Origin: Furcasterigmium furcatum
Taxonomy: Eukaryota > Ascomycota > Sordariomycetes > Glomerellales > Plectosphaerellaceae
Direction of reading: 5' to 3'
DNA: 64,000 nucleotides
Assembly (NCBI GenBank): GCA_001599815.1
Contig: BCIA01000004.1
Coordinates: forward strand, 436,862 to 500,861
Made by a program: the position numbers and the translations under genes. Numbering within the stretch: position 1 is the first letter of the stretch; every line of letters begins with the position of its first letter. Shown here one piece after another: positions 23,434 to 33,550 of this stretch. The notes beneath the pieces are model-generated. The model was not told the origin of the DNA and searched no databases. It worked only from the letters and a program-made list of their open reading frames with translations.

Positions 23434-23574
23434 GGTCTGGTGTGTGCCGTTCGCGGACTGGTTCTTGGTGTGGTAGATGGTCAGATCAACATCGTGTAGA
23501 ATAAGTTTTCCGCAACCCAAAAGTGTCTGGTATTGATGCGCGACGGGACCATTTGTTGAAGTGCGCCTACTAGC

Positions 23575-25896
23575 TCATTGTATTGGGTACTCCTGATTCA
23601 GCAATGTAGGGTGCTCTGCAAGGTTGGCCCAAAAGCCAAATTCAAACTCCCAGGGATCAAAGTTGTCATGTGGCAGCCAACTGCCAAGAGCTGGAGGGGC
23701 CAAGCTTGACGGCTGCTCAGTCACCGTCTGAACTGGTAACCGCCACACCATGAGGGAGTCAAGAAGGCTCTGTATGGTCAGCGTTGCTCGAGTAAACAGC
23801 GCAAAATTGGGCTCTCCGTCCTGGATCACTACCCCGGCGCTAACTTCAGCAGCGAAGATGCTCAGATTTTGAACCATTCTTGAGCGAGATGCAGGCACAA
23901 TTTCGTTCCCTGCAGGAGAAGCGAGCAGAGCGAGTGAGATTACACCAGCAGCTGGGAGGCCGAACTGAGCAATCTGTTTTCGTTTGTTAATCTTGGTTGG
24001 CACGGCGAGCAACATTGCAGTCCGCGGTAGCGAAGACAAATAGAAACATACCTTCCAGATGAGACACGTGCCCGAATTTACCAGACGGTCACGAAGGATG
24101 ATGACTTCGACCACCAGAGAGAGCATTTCACCTGCCACCAATAGCAATGCCGGGTTAAGGTCGCCGGCTCGTCTGGAGCAAATCAGGTGGAGGAGTAAGA
24201 GGGTATGCAGGTAGTCCAGTCGTGTTCCTACGAGGAAATCACGATCAAACCGAGACGAGACACGGCATTCTTTCAGACTACTGTTGAGCCGGAAGTGAGC
24301 TGGAAGTTCTTCCCACTGCTGCTCGATGCGTGTCTGAAGGGTCCTAAAAGAGGTCCAACGTCAGTGCTGGTCTTGGTGATGCCGATGACAGGGCTCATCC
24401 ATACCAAACTTTGTCTCCGTGGTCGGTACTGGAGCGGTGGCGAGCAATTTCCATGATCTCTTCCTTCAAGGCGGCAAATATCGCGGAGCACCGCGTGTCG
24501 GCCATGTAGCTAATAATCTCCGTCTTTGTGCTCAGGTCAGTCGCTCCGTCGTGAAGGGGGGGAGTCGGACGCTCTTGTCTGGAGATATCTAGTTGGTCGG
24601 TGGCTGCAGCCCATGTCGATTGAGCATTGGAAGGGAGTTGAAAGTTGCAGTATGATTTAGTGATTCTGGGTGGACGGCCGAGGAAAATCGCAAGCGCTTT
24701 GTCGGCAGCGTAGATCCGAGCGAATGTGGCCTTTCGAAGCTCCACGATAAAGTTCGGTAACTGAGCGGAGGCCTCCCCAATGTTCTCGTGGTATCCCAGC
24801 GCAAAGAGAGAGCTCGAAAGGTCGCCCATCCGTCTCCAACAGCGATAGCCTAGCAGTCTTCGTCAGCGGAAGGGAGTACGTGGGAGTCTGCATACCGTGC
24901 ACTGACTCTGATCTCCTTCAACCTGCGAGTGGACGATGAAATTCTCATACTGCAGCACAAGCTGCAAGTCATCAAGACGATCGGCAGCCAAGCATATTTC
25001 CAAACAGCGATCACCAATGTCCGTCAAATCACCGATCAGGGCCCTGCGCTTGTCGTCGCTGGCGTAGAGTGCGGGAAACGTTCTGGTGTCCAACGCAGCT
25101 CGACTTGCTGCGGTGACGAATACTGCCAGAGTCTCCCAGCGTATCTTGTCTTCAAGAAACTGGGTGATAAAGCTGTTGAAGGTCAAATCTTTATATATGT
25201 GCAGCGGCTGAGAGGTATTTCGATGAAGGGTTGTTACTTGATCTGATACCCAGGCATCATCGCCTGGATTCCTCGGGCTGGCATTCGTCCCCTCCCAGAG
25301 CCGACTGGCTGCTGTGGTACATGGCGAAACGAGAGGTCCGGCAAGAGGCAGGTTTACACCCTCAGTCATCCAAGCATCGACGAGGGCCTTCAGGCTCGGG
25401 ATGTCGAGTCGGTGCAACAGCCCGAGAGCAGTAACAGATTGTGAGCTGACGCCTCGGTCGTCGGCCGTGTCCGAACTCAGGGCAGCAGATGAAGACGCCA
25501 CAGTAGCTTGGGTATCCAGGGTCGGCCCAGTGGTTCCTGCTGATGAGGACACCTGGCTGAAGATTGTGGAATGGCTCGACGAACCCAAGAACCCCGGATT
25601 CGGGTAACGATGTGGTCGCGAGGACGGACGAGGGTCTATACTTGCATTATTCAAATTCCTGGTGGTCCTGATACTTGCGTGTTACCAACCACTTGACGCG
25701 GGCGGAGAAGGGGACTGGCGGGAAAACCTTACGGTGGACGTCCAGGGTCTATCTTTCGGCGCTTGAAAGGTTGGTCTCGGTAAATGCAGGTGTCGGCTTG
25801 GCCGCGATCGCGGCATCTGACGCAAGAGGGACGTTCATGCCCACAGGCAAGCTTGGTGCGGCGACATGGATCGCATGCTGCGAGTCGGACGTTCAT
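23575..25896 (-). CDS. Zn2Cys6 transcription factor with Fungal_trans domain
   Basis: Five exons (25896-25733, 25667-24907, 24849-24405, 24343-24052, 23973-23575) give 686 aa. The zinc cluster is AACDPCRRTKLACGHERPSC followed by VRCRDRGQADTC, C-x2-C-x6-C-x6-C-x2-C-x8-C, at residues of about 8-37. The second donor (GTCAGT at 24906) was chosen over a nearby GTATGC because only it restores the conserved SYRCWRRMGDLSSSLFALGY region of the Fungal_trans domain. The exon 2 start may be 6 nt earlier. The start is the first ATG before the cluster. It faces the MCT-type carrier tail to tail with only 141 bp between stops. It is one of three regulators inside the catabolic block, a surplus suggesting several inducers. 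Confidence 0.85.
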
Positions 25897-26451
25897 CGCG
25901 GGTGAAGCGGAGAAAACGGGCAAAGCGTAACGAAGAGATCGCTTGGGAGCCCGGACAGTCCGAAATCTCGGACAAAGGTATTGGGCCGGCGCGACGGTCG
26001 GTCCGAAGCAATTCGTTTGGAGGGAGTTGGTACGTACCCCTGTCTCTCCGGCAATATCCGTTATTCCCCATGGATGGCTGAGTGACCAATCATGTCACAT
26101 CTTCAGGGATCCGTTTCATCACTCTGATTAATCTGGTGTAACCTGGTTGGACGATCACCGTTGTCTTCCTGTTTTGTCTCAGTTTTCGGGTATGAGCCGG
26201 CACTGTGGGAGCCGCAGCCCAAGGGTGTTTTGGACATGCGGCTGGATGGCTTGCCTTGCCAACCCGGGAAGTACCCAGTGGTCGACGATGGCTTGCTGGT
26301 CGAACTGCAACGAAATGGGAGGCTCTTGACATATCTTCAGCATTTCAATACGCGCGGCAAGCCTCTAAGAAGCCATTCAAGAGAATTCTTATGCAACTTT
26401 ACTAGTACTCGTCACGTTGGTTCTATGGTGCCGCATAAGAAGGAGAAGTAT
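25897..26451. other. Intergenic, 555 nt
   Basis: Between the start of the Zn2Cys6 gene and the stop of the decarboxylase, both on the minus strand. It should hold the regulator promoter. Nothing else recognised. Confidence 0.5.
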
Positions 26452-28209
26452 TTAACTCTCGCCCCCATTCCTCTTCTTCAGATAATTGGCAAAGGTACGA
26501 AGTGATGAAGGACAGTCATCCATGTTCATGATGACCTCGATCATATTTAGACCTTTTCCTCCCTGAATGCCGGGCTCCTGGAGGACAGATCGAAGCTCGC
26601 CCCAGTTTTGGACAAGTCTGGTCCTTACCGGGTACGACCCATCGTTAACGGGCGCCCCGAAGTACGACGGGGCTTCAAGATTTCGCCAAGGTTGAACGTC
26701 ATTGAAGCTCTCATTGAAGCCGTGAATGACACGCTCGATCGTGTAGCCGTTGTTGTTGAGGACGAAAATGACGACATCGAGCCGATTCCGAATCATGTCG
26801 CTGATCGACTGGGCAGACATTTGTAGACTGCCCTCGCCCTCGAACAAGATGGTTCTCCCCTGCGTTCTCGCGCCAGCTTCAACCATATCACGTTGAGCGA
26901 GGGACGCCCCTTGACATGCAGCAAGCATGTAGCCGATTGAGAGCCAGATGGAGGAGTTGATCACAAAAGACTCATCAGGTAGCACCAGGCTTTGGCCGCC
27001 GTAAGACGCCGTCCCAGTCTCTGTGAGCACGATGTCTCCAGGTCGCAGGAATTCAGACATTCGCAACCAAAAGTTATACTGGTCAACCCGCAACTCATCT
27101 GCTGTCAAAGGAAGACTTTTCAACAGATTTCGGGGCAAATTGCCGTTCTCGGGGAATGACGCGGGGGTCGGGAGGGTCTCTTGTTGAAGGCGTCGCATAA
27201 GTTTTTTCAAGAAGGAACTAATCCATAGAGTCTTCTCCAAGTCGCTAGAGGTTTTTTCGGTGCCTCCAAAATGAATTGAATCTCTCTCGATGGTAATAGT
27301 GACCTCAGGCCGTGGCAGAGCGGTGGAACCGAATGTGTTGATGTCTGAGTCCAGGGGTCCGAATCGAAGGACCAGGTCGCGAGCTTGAACCCAAGCCTGG
27401 TGAGTTTCGTCTCCCGCCATGCCATAGTATATCCCATGGTAATTAGGAGACGATTCTTTCGCAATACCCTTTCCAAATGGGGTCGTGAGGGTCGGAAACC
27501 CTGTCTGCTTGATCAGGTCGTTCAGCTCATCGCGGACGCTAAACCGTGCAGCAAACCCGTCGACAATCAACAAAGGCCTCTTCGCAGACTGCATTTTAGA
27601 GGCGAGCGTAGCGACCATATCGTCTTCGAAGTCCGCGGAGTATCCTGCAGGTACGACATTGATTGGAGTCGAAGGAGGAGGTACTTTGACGGCCACCATG
27701 TCGGAAGGCAACTCGATATAGACGGGTCGGCTTTGTAGAAGACATTGCTTCAGCGTCTCATCAATGAGAGCATCGGCAGTGCGCGGATCAATCAGATTTG
27801 CTTGCGCAACTGTGACTGATTTGTAGATGTCAGCGAAGACTCGGAAGTTGCCGTCGCCCAAGGAATGATGCAGGCACGCTCCCGCATCCTGCGCTGCTCT
27901 GGGAGGAGTTCCAACAATATGGACAACAGATGCTTTTTCCGAATAGGCAGCACCGATCGCATTGATCGCCGAGAGCTCGCCCACGCCGAACGACGTAATC
28001 AGGACACCAATGCCCTTAACTCTCGCATATCCGTCCGCCGCGTACCCCGCATTCAATTCATTGGCATTGCCAACCCAGCGGAGACCAGTAGATTCCACGT
28101 AATCGCAAGCTGTGAGATTGTAGTCCCCAGGTACCCCGTGGACTGAGGTGGCGCCAACCTGGGCCAGTCTGCGGAAGAGATATTCCGCTAGATCAATGTG
28201 ATGCTCCAT
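26452..28209 (-). CDS. Thiamine-diphosphate 2-oxoacid decarboxylase (pyruvate decarboxylase-like)
   Basis: Intronless, 585 aa, close to the roughly 563 aa of yeast Pdc1. The start ATG at 28209 gives the canonical N-terminus, which places Glu51 (NANELNAGYAADGY) and His114-His115 (ACLHHSLGDG) at exactly the yeast active-site numbers. The ThDP/Mg motif reads GEGSLQ at 458-460 followed by NNNGYTIE. The usual GDG is therefore GEG, with Glu in the metal-ligand position. The family decarboxylates pyruvate, phenylpyruvate, indolepyruvate or branched 2-oxoacids to aldehydes in the cytosol. With an Aro8-like aminotransferase and an aldehyde dehydrogenase nearby, an Ehrlich-type role is more likely than ethanol fermentation (inference). 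Confidence 0.9.
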   Translation of the reverse strand: MEHHIDLAEYLFRRLAQVGATSVHGVPGDYNLTACDYVESTGLRWVGNANELNAGYAADGYARVKGIGVLITSFGVGELSAINAIGAAYSEKASVVHIVGTPPRAAQDAGACLHHSLGDGNFRVFADIYKSVTVAQANLIDPRTADALIDETLKQCLLQSRPVYIELPSDMVAVKVPPPSTPINVVPAGYSADFEDDMVATLASKMQSAKRPLLIVDGFAARFSVRDELNDLIKQTGFPTLTTPFGKGIAKESSPNYHGIYYGMAGDETHQAWVQARDLVLRFGPLDSDINTFGSTALPRPEVTITIERDSIHFGGTEKTSSDLEKTLWISSFLKKLMRRLQQETLPTPASFPENGNLPRNLLKSLPLTADELRVDQYNFWLRMSEFLRPGDIVLTETGTASYGGQSLVLPDESFVINSSIWLSIGYMLAACQGASLAQRDMVEAGARTQGRTILFEGEGSLQMSAQSISDMIRNRLDVVIFVLNNNGYTIERVIHGFNESFNDVQPWRNLEAPSYFGAPVNDGSYPVRTRLVQNWGELRSVLQEPGIQGGKGLNMIEVIMNMDDCPSSLRTFANYLKKRNGGES

Positions 28210-28739
28210 TGTTCCGCACGTGCAGGTGGAGGAAGAAGAGGCTAATTTTGGGGAGGATGATAACAAAACATCACAGTACTGTGGTGGTTTTGAACCGTGT
28301 GAGACACTGTCAGGTGCCGGGGGGTAAGTCGATCTTTATGTTTGGTGCAAGCTCGTGGCTACAAGCGGCTGAGCCATCCTTGCCTCTGGCGTTCCTCTTT
28401 CGCCGAAGTCCGCACAGTTCTACGAATACTCCGCTCCGAAAGCCAGCTCCGAATGCGCCCTTCCTGCGCCCTTAACGACTCGACCAATTCATTGATGACT
28501 TCTCCACGCTCTGTACCTTATAAGGCCTAGGATCGATGACAGAAGTAGGCAGCTCAATACCGACGTCCGTGGATGCGACAAGATATATCAGGGCTCAAAA
28601 TTATACTTGCAACCAACTTGACTATAGCAAAATACTATTTCGGTCGGGCTTCTGGTTCCCATCTAGCTACTGGACTGCTATGCTAAGACAGGAAAAGGTT
28701 GACATGACGATAAATGATTGTTGAGTTCTCTTTTCAGGC
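28210..28739. other. Intergenic, 530 nt, decarboxylase promoter
   Basis: Upstream of the decarboxylase and downstream of the amidohydrolase, both on the minus strand. It contains the perfect palindrome CCTTATAAGG at 28516-28525, matching a CArG/MADS-box-type site or a TATA element. No gene seen. Confidence 0.45.
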
Positions 28740-29691
28740 TTACAGCTGAGAACGAGCCTTGCCTACGGACGAGGGGGGCAACTTTAAGACGCGCAGAGCA
28801 TTTCCTCCCATGAAACCTTGAACGACCTCCTCTCTCAGACCGCCATTTCTGCCAACAAGATGTTCGTTGACATTATCAACGCACTGCTTGAGTCCGAGCT
28901 GGGGAAAATTCGTCCCAAACATGACTTTCTCTCTGCCAGTCGTGTTGGCAAAGGTAAGAAACTCGGGTGCATAATACTTCGGAGACCATGCGCTGGTATC
29001 GATGTATGCGTTCTTGTGCTTCCAAGCCACCGAAACCGTCTCGGCGGCCCAAGGCCATCCAATATGTCCCATGATGATTTTGAGATCCGGAAACTTCAAG
29101 GCGATGGTGTCGATGTGTGGAATGGGGCGACCAACTTCGCTCGGGCATGCTGGGCCGGTATGGCCCACCTGCGTGAAGAAAGGAACGTCCAGTTCGATAC
29201 ATTTGACGAAAAGTGGCCAGTAGTGAGGATCCGTAGGTGGTAAATTCCAAAGCCAGGGCACTACCCGGAGGCCCACGAAACCTTCATTCTTGACGTAGTG
29301 CTCCAGCTCCTTCACAGCCTCCACAGGGTTGTGAAGATCGACTGCGGCAAGCCCGAAGATGCGATCGGGGTACGCGCGAGTGTATTCGGCAACTTCTTCG
29401 TTTGAGAAGATCATCTTCCCCGGGCGGCTCCAGGCAGAGAGACAAATGTGGGATACGCCGGCCTCGTCCATCAGCGCGATCACCTCCTTGGGAGACTTCC
29501 TCTTGTCGGCGATTTCGGGGTCGGAGTGGCTGTACGCGAAGAGCCGCGCAACCTCTGGAATAGCCGCGCCCAGCTGTTGCAAGATGGAGTTAGTATTGCA
29601 TGGGACTTATTTGGGAAATGAGTTGTTAACTCACGCCAGGAAGGTTGGCCCAAACATCAACGATTGGGTATTGGAACTTTGCGGGAGGCAT
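28740..29691 (-). CDS. Amidohydrolase-2-fold protein (ACMSD-like superfamily) lacking usual metal ligands
   Basis: Two exons, 29691-29635 and 29573-28740, with a 61-nt intron; 296 aa, a normal length for the TIM-barrel Amidohydro_2 family of decarboxylases and hydrolases acting on aromatic or dienoic acids. The fold is clear from IVDVWANLPG at the N-terminus, IFGLAAVDLHNPVEAVKELE, FFTQVGHTGP, IIMGHIGWPW and VMFGTNFPQ. The N-terminal HxH that binds the catalytic metal is replaced by W14-A-N16. The late Asp of FG(S/T)D(F/W)P is Asn241. This protein may therefore be metal-independent, as known for the lactonase LigI, or may have lost activity. The tail ends RSQL, a weak PTS1-like sequence at best. 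Confidence 0.8.
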
Positions 29692-30245
29692 GGTGACGCG
29701 TTCAAGAGAACAAGTGAGAATTGTCTCTAAGTGTTCGTTGGTACTGAATGAAAGGCACCTCAAGCTGAGCAGTTGACAAGCTAGATAGGTTACGTGACCA
29801 GGTATATATGCAAGAATGTATGAGGGATCAGCCGAGGCTTGATTCGGTCTTAAACAAGTACGAGGGGGGAGATGCTGGAAGCATCACAACAAGATACAAG
29901 CGCAGTCAGCATGTGACCTCAATTACTACGATATTGCATACCCATGGATCTTAGACAGGGACACGTCAACCGAGTTAGCCGAATGCGAGGCGGCTAATTC
30001 GGTGCCGTCGGTTACTAGCATCCACGTCAGCCAGTGACGGTGGACTGGTTCATCTGTTCTTCCAGTGCAGCAGTGGTGCAGTAGCTCTTCTAATTTCCAA
30101 GCTGAGCCCAGAATTCCAGCGTTGCCGTGCGGTGCCAGGTATGTAGGACCTTCGGACGCATCTTCATTGCAAGTTATGTTTATTTGAAATTTTGGCGCGT
30201 TCTTTTCAACTGATTTCAGTTTACCTACTAACCTAGGTAAACAGT
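29692..30245. promoter_or_regulatory. Intergenic, 554 nt, amidohydrolase promoter
   Basis: Upstream of the amidohydrolase. It contains an inverted element with half-sites TTAGCCG (29975-29981) and CGGCTAA (29991-29997), followed by TCGGTGCCGTCGG. No gene seen. Confidence 0.5.
29975..29997. promoter_or_regulatory. Candidate operator, TTAGCCG-N9-CGGCTAA inverted repeat
   Basis: Seven-base perfect inverted half-sites, about 285 bp upstream of the amidohydrolase start. It can also be read as an everted CCG-N9-CGG pair, a form bound by Zn2Cys6 dimers. The spacer closely matches that of the element at 11110. Confidence 0.45.
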
Positions 30246-31079
30246 TTAAAGCTTACTGTCTACCCATCTTCCCTTCCTCTTCTCCACGAAGCTTAGGACA
30301 CCCTCTTTCATGTTGGGCGACCCATCCACAGCCTTGAGAATACCCATGTTGATTCTGTCAGTGCTCAGAGTGGGATCCTCTCCATCCCACCCACCGAGCA
30401 AGCCTTGACGCGTTAAAATAATGGCGTCTGGAGAATGCTCAGCCACCTTTGAAGCCCAATCAAGAGCTTCGCCCACGACGTCTTGACTTGGAACGACTTT
30501 GTTGATGAAGCCCCAATGCGCCAGCCGCTCGGCCGAGTACGAGGCGCCGATAAGGGCCATTTCTGAAGCTCGCTGACGCCCTACAATGCGCACAAGCCGA
30601 GGAAGTGCACCGGCGATCGCTCCAATACCTCTGGAAACCTCTGGAAGCCCGAAGATGGCGTTACCAGCTGCGATCACGCAGTCTGAATTCACCATCATCT
30701 CGAATCCGCCTCCAAAACAAGGGCCGTTCACGGCAGCAATGATTGGCTTCCTGCCCCTGCGGTTGCTCATTCCGCCAAAACCATCCACGAGCCAGCTATC
30801 CCCGTCAACATCATGACTGGGGATACCGGACTGGTTCTTTTCGTGCCATTCTTTGAGATTGGCGCCAGCGCAGAATGCTCGCCCTCGCCCCGTGATGACA
30901 GCACAGCGCAGTGAGGGTTCAGAGTCGTACCATTTCCAGACCCTGGACAATTCGATATGGGTTCGCCGCGGCAAGGAGTTCAATCGATCGGGTAGGTTGA
31001 ATGTAACAAGTAGTATATGTGGCTTGGGGAACGTGAGAAGCACATGCTCCGCAGATGGTGGGGGGCGCGAAAATGGCAT
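30246..31079 (-). CDS. Enoyl-CoA hydratase/isomerase (crotonase family), peroxisomal
   Basis: Intronless, 277 aa. The crotonase oxyanion-hole segments are GRAFCAGANLKEW and GPCFGGGFEMM. Both catalytic glutamates of hydratases are kept, in GGGFEMM and FGLPEVSRG. The C-terminus WVDSKL ends in a perfect PTS1 signal, so import into peroxisomes is expected. It should add water to an enoyl-CoA, or carry out a related crotonase reaction, during side-chain shortening. It diverges from the aldehyde dehydrogenase gene across a 495-bp shared promoter, suggesting co-regulation. A second, different crotonase lies at 33.5-34.5 kb. Confidence 0.9.
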   Translation of the reverse strand: MPFSRPPPSAEHVLLTFPKPHILLVTFNLPDRLNSLPRRTHIELSRVWKWYDSEPSLRCAVITGRGRAFCAGANLKEWHEKNQSGIPSHDVDGDSWLVDGFGGMSNRRGRKPIIAAVNGPCFGGGFEMMVNSDCVIAAGNAIFGLPEVSRGIGAIAGALPRLVRIVGRQRASEMALIGASYSAERLAHWGFINKVVPSQDVVGEALDWASKVAEHSPDAIILTRQGLLGGWDGEDPTLSTDRINMGILKAVDGSPNMKEGVLSFVEKRKGRWVDSKL

Positions 31080-31574
31080 GGCTCAGACCGAATGGCTATC
31101 ACCAAGCAAGAGAAGTAAGTAGCTTGTACAGTCAGATGAGGATGGTCGGTTCAAGTACTTGCATCCAGATCCAAACAAAACATTGAGCGCATCATGTGGG
31201 ATCACACGGATGGAATGATTCTCCGGTTCTGCTGGGCCCTTAACGGCTAATGATCTCTCGCCTTCTGCATCCGACCTAATAGCCTATCGACTCGGGAACG
31301 GCCAAGGGTGCTAGCGAATCCCTTGGAGCTCGATGAGCGGCAAAACAACCCTTGTGCACCGCACCGTGACTACCCAGAATGCAGATGGCTGCTTTGGACA
31401 GGTTGTACCTGTTCTGAGGACGGCTGGCACTCGGGCATCAAGCTGGACAGTTTAAATGAGATCCCATATTTCAGATCAGAACCATCCGACTCTCACGATA
31501 ATTTCGATAAACCACTGTTGACAGCAACTCGTCTACCTTTCCGCACACTTCTTTCTCACTTGTTTACCCTCATC
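31080..31574. promoter_or_regulatory. Divergent promoter region between crotonase and aldehyde dehydrogenase
   Basis: A 495-bp gap between outward-reading genes. It contains AACGGCTAATG around 31242-31252 and TAATAGCC around 31277-31284, half-sites like those at 29975-29997. No gene seen. Confidence 0.5.
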
Positions 31575-33151
31575 ATGGCAATTAAACTCCCCTTTGCGGT
31601 GAAAGACCAGGACCTGTTCCAAAACAACTCATATGTGGACGGGGCTTGGGTCGAAGCTAAATCTGGCAAGCGCTTCAACGTCATCGATCCAGGCAGCGAT
31701 CGCATTCTTACTTCGTGCCCCGACAATGGCCCTGAAGACGTTGAAGCGGCCATTACCTCGTCACACAAGGCATTCAAAAAGTTTAGCGTCACCAACCCTC
31801 GCGAACGAGCTCAACTACTCCTCAGATGGCATCGTGAGATCCAGCAGGCAAAGGATGATCTGGCTCAGATGCTGACTTATGAAACTGGAAAGCCGCTATC
31901 TGAATCCCATGGAGAGCTCGATTACTCTTTGGGCTTTACTTGGTGGTTCGCCGGCGAGGCTGAGCGAATTCAGGGCTCTATCAGCGTCCCCGCGGCGCCA
32001 CAACGAAGGATCTTCGTGATCAAGCAGCCAATCGGCGTTGCAGTGGCTTTGGTTCCTTGGAACTTCCCTGTTGCGATGGTCTTGCGGAAGGCTGGTGCAG
32101 CTTTTGCCGCCGGATGCACTATGCTCGTCAAACCATCTCCTGAGACACCTTTGACGTGTCTCGTATTAGCCTCTCTGGCTACTCGAGCAGGCTTTCCTCC
32201 TGGAGTCCTCAACGTGCTTACGACGTCACTCGAAAACACCCCTTCCCTATCTGAGACTTTGATCACCCACAGTCTTACGAAGAAGGTCACATTCACGGGG
32301 TCTACTCGGGTCGGCAAGATTGTTGCAGGCCTTTGTGCGAAGAACCTCAAGAAATGCACCCTTGAGCTGGGAGGGAATTGCCCATTTATTGTTTTTGATG
32401 ATGCCGATCTGGATAGCGCTGTCACGCAATTCATGGCATTGAAGTGGAGGCACGCTGGGCAAGCCTGCATCACGGCAAATAGGGTGTATGTCCAGAAGGG
32501 CATACATGACGAATTTGTCCGTGCAGTCGTTGAGAAGACCAAGGCCTTGGTGGTTGGTCACGGTTCTACTGCCGGCACCTCCATGGGCCCAGTCACTACG
32601 CCTCGTGCCCTGGAGAAGGCCATGAAACAAGTGGACGATGCAGTGGCGAAGGGAGCCAAGATAATCTTAGGCACCGGCAAGGCCTTTCCAAGGGCTACAT
32701 ACGCTGACGGAAGTGGCGCCGGCAAGGGAGTGGGTGGCTACTTCATGGCGCCGACTGTCCTGACCGAAACGAATCACGACATGATGCTAAGCCAGGAAGA
32801 GACATTTGCCCCGGTTTGTGGAATATTCAAGTTCGACACCGAGGAGGAGGTCACTAAATGGGCAAACGAGACAAACATGGGACTAGGTGAGCTTGACTGA
32901 GATCTGGTCTTTAACACGCCATGCTAACGAATTCAGCGTCGTATGCGTTTTCAAGGGATATCAATCGCCTTTGGCGCATGTTTGAGAATCTTGAGTCTGG
33001 CATGGTTGGTTTGAATACTGGCAACGCATCCGCCGCCGAAAGCCCCTTTGGAGGGATTAAAGAGTCTGGATATGGCAAAGAGAGTGGGAAAGATGTGGCT
33101 GTCCGGGAATATCTCATCGAGAAAACCGGAACTCTGACACTCTCTCAGTGA
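31575..33151 (+). CDS. NAD(P)-dependent aldehyde dehydrogenase (succinate-semialdehyde-dehydrogenase-like)
   Basis: Two exons, 31575-32886 and 32937-33151; 508 aa. General base Glu264 is in TLELGGNCPF and catalytic Cys298 in GQACITANR. Cofactor-binding motifs PWNFPVAMV (161-169) and FTGSTRVGK (240-248) are present, and the end ESPFGGIKESGYGKE is typical of the SSADH group. An in-frame upstream extension exists, but the ATG at 31575 gives the standard N-terminus. It oxidises an aldehyde to the acid, probably in the cytosol, as no targeting signal is evident. Next to a 2-oxoacid decarboxylase and a CoA ligase it could turn the decarboxylase product into an acid for CoA activation (inference). 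It shares a promoter with the SKL-tailed crotonase. Confidence 0.92.
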
Positions 33152-33550
33152 GGAGCACTTTTCAAAGCCTCCCTACAGTGGGGGTAGACAGGCATCTCGG
33201 GTAAAGTAGCATAACTTTTGATAGAAAAGCATTAACAACAATATAACCAGTAAGGGACACAATACGGCCTCAGAAAACCGAGAAAAAGTACGAGCTAAAC
33301 CGTGCCTTCATAATACCCCCGATTAGGAAGACAGAGATAGTATCAACAAGATAGGCATTTCCTTTTGTGACGCGCCTGACAGACTATTGCATTTGTGTGT
33401 AATTTAAAGCATCAGTTTAGATCTATGGGAAATCATGGGAGATAGAAAATTACAACAACTTAGGGTTTGATAATGCTAATGGCTCTTATTGACATTCCGA
33501 CTTGTAACGAGAGATAATGCAGTGTTGAAAAGTATTTTCATGAACATAAG
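33152..33550. other. Intergenic, 399 nt
   Basis: Convergent 3'-3' gap between the aldehyde dehydrogenase and the second crotonase. Rather AT-rich. No gene or clear element seen. Confidence 0.5.
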
